Assembly (NCBI GenBank): GCA_019843655.1
Contig: JACDQD010000011.1
Coordinates: forward strand, 7,048,604-7,112,603
Length of the DNA stretch: 64,000 nt
Reading direction: 5' to 3'
Source of the DNA: Lethocerus indicus
Taxonomy: Eukaryota; Arthropoda; Insecta; Hemiptera; Belostomatidae
This document shows positions 60,253 through 64,000 of the stretch, in pieces (the stretch's first letter is position 1; each line of letters opens with the position of its first letter). The notes beneath the pieces were generated by a model, which saw only the letters and a program-made list of their open reading frames with translations, searched no databases and had not been told where the DNA came from. A program made the translations under genes and the position numbers.

Positions 60253-60844
60253 CGCAGTCCCAATATAATCCTTTAAAAAGTACGAAGAGAGGGACCAACG
60301 GCAGAACGATGAAGAGGAATTGAAATATTTGCCTGACAATATTGACAGCAATGACCCTGAAATATAACAGAGAATGAACTAGACCAAAAAAAACTGACGA
60401 TGGTCAACCTGAGTGTGTTAATTCTGTATGTGGGCCACAGTAAATGCGGAAAGGGGCCGTGTACGCACAGGAGGGGTCGGGAGTTGAAAATCGAAAGCGA
60501 AAATCCGACGGCGGCTCGAAATTACCGACCTTTTATTAGCGGAGCTAGACCGGCCTACGAGGCCCTGGCATTTAAGCGGTTGGCCCCACTCGAAGCTGGG
60601 CCCCCGTCGGTTTCACCGCTTCCAGACATATTCTCTCCTACACACCTTCTCGACACACAGTGTAGCCCGGCCATTACTCTTATTAACCGACAAAGGAGCC
60701 GTCCCTTATTCATTTACTCCCGGCGCGAGATCGAGACACAATCAAAACCCATTTCAAATCATAACGCGAGACATGAATACATTTCGGGCTGAGAAATTCA
60801 TTGAAAGTCATCCGGCTCATATCGCGGGACTTAAAGAGACAGCT
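60253..60844. other. Unassigned stretch
   Basis: 60400-60792 is open for 130 codons on the plus strand. The predicted product is basic and Pro/Ser-rich with no recognisable domain, and no splice or promoter signal is convincing. It is not called a gene. Confidence 0.45.
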
Positions 60845-60886
60845 GTGATTTGGTCCTATGCTAGACCGGTTTCCACATCGTATATA
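60845..60886 (-). repeat. Family A tail module, minus strand
   Basis: On the minus strand, CGATGTGGAAACCGGTCTAG is followed by CATAGGACCAAATCACAGCT, matching GATGGCGAG..CCGAAACCGGTCTAGC and AAAAGACCAAACCAGC with a short deletion. It is the better preserved of the two minus-strand copies. Confidence 0.6.
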
Positions 60887-63597
60887 GTTAGCTGAGGCCC
60901 ATGCCTCAGAGGCCATTGCTAACGTTTCTAATATCAAAAGTCAGAAACGCTGGAAATCAATTTTCCAGGCGCAGTATGAAGTTCACAGGAAGAAGACCTG
61001 ATTTTTACAATAAAAACTTCAAAATAAAAATAAAATGCAATTGTACCTCCTTTTTTAGCCTAACACTCCTTTATGCACTATATTACTCACATAAATAATA
61101 TCTTATTCCTTAATAATACGCTTCTTATCTGACTTTGCGTTTTCTGAATTTAGCAGTGTCGGAAGAAAGAACACAACCGCGCGAAATTCATGACTATAAA
61201 TGTTCCCGGCGAACAGTCGTAATGTAACTGCAATAAGAAAGGCGCCCGCCGGGAAAGAACAAATGTCGTCCATTACTCAGATGCATTTAATGGCAACCGT
61301 AGACTCAGAACTGGATAATGACACGGCGCAGAATTATTCAGATTAGTGGCTACGAGTACAACAAAATGGAAGAAATTCTAATATTAATATTCATACAGTT
61401 CTACAGGACTTTTTTTTCTGATTGTTCTACATTAACATTCATTAACGTTCATTCCTGGTTATGGTAATCGTTTTTAGTCCACTGTTAACATCAAGAAAAT
61501 GGCAAATAATATGTTTGAAAATCGTTCTATCGAATAATGAAAATCGCACATTAGCTTTACGCGCGTTTCCCCCGTTCCTGACTGGGGAAATAATAACGAC
61601 GCAATCGAAACACGATTCGGTTCAGAATACCGGACGATTGGCTTCGAAACACTTCGATTTGGACAACTGTTGTGATAGGGGGTATCAAGATAAGGTATCT
61701 CTGAGACCATTTTGCGAACGGCTAAGTACATTCGAACGAGGACTGGAGCTGAAACGCGTTCTTGATTCGCTTTCGGGGGTGGAATCATTACAATTCTAAG
61801 GTGGGAAAAATCAGAAATTTAAAATATTAGGTTTAATTATAATCCGATATACTTTTTTAGTTAGGTATGTGAATAACATTGTACGAAATTTAATAATAAC
61901 AAACCCCGTGATTTGGTTTCTTTTTATGTATACGTTTCATAATGGCTCTAATCTGAATAATATCTACTCTGAAATTTATATTGGAAGCGAATATTCAATC
62001 AAGGCGAGATTCGAAAGTATCCAAAATTTCTGATCCACTCGGTCACTAATTCAAAAAATTGGAATATCAACAGCGCGTATTTATTTCTCAAATAATATCT
62101 GTGTAGAAACATCGCTTCGGCAATATGAAAGTTGTAGTGTTCGGGAGCCGCGTCGTCTACGTCCGGAACACCAAAGTTTATGTTTAACAATGGAAACAAA
62201 AGTTGGCTGAAACCAACACACAACGCCTTGTTTCAATCCCACAATCATTAATCTCTATTCCTACAAGCGGTAGTAAATTCAGAGGTAAAATATTATTTGT
62301 ATAACAAATGACATATTTATAATAACTTTAATTCCGGAATATAGGATAATATTTAAAGGATCGTGTATAACATAAAAGTCTAATGTGGTACAGTACCACA
62401 GAAAATGAATTCAAAAAACTATAATTTTATCAAAACTAATAAACAATAGAACACAGTGTAGGAATTATATTTGTCGTTGTGCAATTAGCTCACAGTTGTC
62501 ATGGCGAATGGCCAAAATAAAATAAATCATAGCTGGGAGGCTGGTATGGCCCTATTGTTGCTGGATAAACACGACAGAAAAACACGAACGTTTCGGTGGC
62601 ATGAGCTTGAAATACGATGCCTCCTTTAATATATTAGTAGTTTTCAATTGAATATAGCCAATTACATTTTTGTTACAAGGGAACGCAGTTATTAGACAAG
62701 TGCATCTAAGCTGGACTATCTGAAACCAAATCGTGGAAGAGTCTTTCTTGACGTTGGTTCCTCACTTTCCCTCGTTTCCTACCTAACCTGCTCGCGTAGG
62801 GAAAAATCTTAATGAACTTGTCCGGACTTAGTGGATCAGAGTGGACGCATTCTTGGTGTCCGTTTTCCGACGATCTTCATTGCGAATATTCATATTCGAT
62901 TCAGAGCAACCTTGCACCTTGTTCCGGAACCGCCACACGGAGTCGTTCGCGTTGTCTAATGATGATGAAATTACAGTAATTTTTTACCTAGTAGAACTAC
63001 TCGGGAACGCGGGTAAAGCATCCGAAAAATTTCCTTCGCCGGAGCTACAGCAGGAATCTCATCAGCCGGAGCAATCCGTGAGGGTTGCCCCGCACTCCCA
63101 ACAACCCTTTTGGGGACACCAATCTGCTCAAAGTTGAGCACCGAGATCAATAGGACGGGAGGAATTCACCGTGTGTCCGGGTCCTGGACCAAAGCTTTGG
63201 CGACATCAAGCCCACCGAGAAACCAGTCGACAAATGAAGCACCCTCGCTCAGTCTCCTCTCGAACTTCAAGCGACGAGATTACACCGGAAGTCGGCCAAC
63301 GACTGCAACTTTTTATTCCTACTTGGTCTAACTTCCAAAGCTCCCGACAAGTGTAGGGACCCGAATTCCTGTCCTCTTGACTTTTAAGCCCTGCAATAGA
63401 ATACCCTTTATACCAATCCCGGTATAACCCTTTGTGGTAAAATCACAGTTAACGCACCCGACTCCCAAATCTAATTTTCATATTCCATATTACCAATCAA
63501 TCCCCAATACCCCACTACAAGCCCTAAGGGAAGTAGCCGAATAACTGAAATATTCGTTATATTTTATGTAGCCTACTTCAGTAATCAGTTGACAATG
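60887..63597. other. Unassigned stretch, no supported gene
   Basis: 61461-61799 (plus, 112 codons) and 61474-61788 (minus, 104 codons) are open on opposite strands over the same bases. 62841-63137 (plus, 98 codons) has no motif. 61800-62480 is AT-rich. No repeat was recognised. Confidence 0.5.
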
Positions 63598-63645
63598 CTG
63601 AAACGCCGAAACCGACCCATCTATAGGCCTAGACAGAAGGTCACA
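63598..63645 (+). repeat. Family A tail fragment (tentative)
   Basis: GCTGAAACGCCGAAACCGAC followed by CCATCTATAGGCCTAGAC keeps CTGAA..GCCGAAACCG and a CTA-rich following block. It is the weakest member of the family listed here. Confidence 0.35.
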
Positions 63646-64000
63646 AGAGTAAAGACATTGGAAACAGGTTTAAAAAATATTAAACCATTTGCCCTCCGTT
63701 TAATGCCGCTATGCGGTTCATTTCATAGAATGAAGTACTTTTAAACAATAGGATTGGCAACGGACGTAAACAGTGTGGGGCTGCGGGCAGACGGGATCGC
63801 GTAAAAGCCTTCAATTCGCAGGGCTCGCTCCACCGTCAAATATTAACGCCGGCCGGAAAGTTCGGGAAAAGCTTCCTACCGCTGCCCATTCCACGGTTTA
63901 CGGCCGCTTCAAGTGCTCCTCCAAGCCGAATCATCAATATTCAGTATCCCGCGGCGCGGGGTGTGGGAGCGGGGGAGATGCCCACCGGGCATCCCGCACA
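63646..64000. other. Unassigned end of window
   Basis: GC content rises towards the end (63780-64000), with GGCCGG and CCGCGGCGCGGGG words. No element or gene was recognised, and a feature could continue past the edge. Confidence 0.4.

Noticed and set aside
60400..60792. 130-codon open frame on the plus strand
   Set aside because: Low-complexity basic and Pro/Ser-rich product with no recognisable domain; length compatible with chance in CpG-rich DNA.
1..64000. CRISPR array, bacterial operon or phage
   Set aside because: There are no regularly spaced direct repeats, no ribosome-binding-site-led gene chains and no long coding frames. The composition and repeat content are those of an animal nuclear genome.

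Overview
This window looks like non-coding DNA from an animal nuclear genome, most likely an arthropod and probably an insect. The reasons are: no open frame carries a recognisable protein domain; the longest open stretch (161 codons, 58794-59279 on the minus strand) is about what chance gives in 64 kb of AT-rich DNA; there are microsatellites, tRNA-derived SINE copies and a decayed LINE-type reverse transcriptase; and CpG does not look depleted. The tail of the commonest repeat (GAAGATGGCGAGCAG followed by CCGAAACCGGTCTAG) resembles short repeats I recall from insect genomes. That memory is the weakest part of the assignment. All identities quoted are from alignment by eye.

Layout. 1-5.3 kb is dense in a short interspersed element called family A here: three copies with both head and tail modules, plus one head-only copy. 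5.3-13 kb holds two copies of family B, one copy of family C, several short perfect hairpins and two AT-rich stretches. 13.5-17 kb holds a family A tail, a minus-strand tRNA-derived SINE, and the most striking structure in the window: an inverted repeat with 181-bp arms (15851-16031 and 16818-16998, three mismatches, no gaps) around a 786-bp loop. 17-30 kb is mostly unassigned, with a (TA)26 microsatellite and small simple repeats. 30-42 kb carries a second SINE copy, several family A tails in both orientations and a possible second family D copy. 47.5-48.05 kb carries broken motifs of a non-LTR retrotransposon reverse transcriptase in the expected order. 54-64 kb holds a family C copy, a 424-bp inverted-repeat element with hAT-like features (57662-58085), a 19-bp direct repeat pair, and more family A tails.

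Nothing here shows genes working together. The window is best read as an intergenic or intronic region shaped by successive insertions of short non-autonomous elements. The large inverted repeat stands out because its arms are far better preserved than the surrounding repeats. It is either a recent fold-back insertion or a long-hairpin RNA locus. Cis-regulatory DNA may be present but cannot be shown from one sequence.
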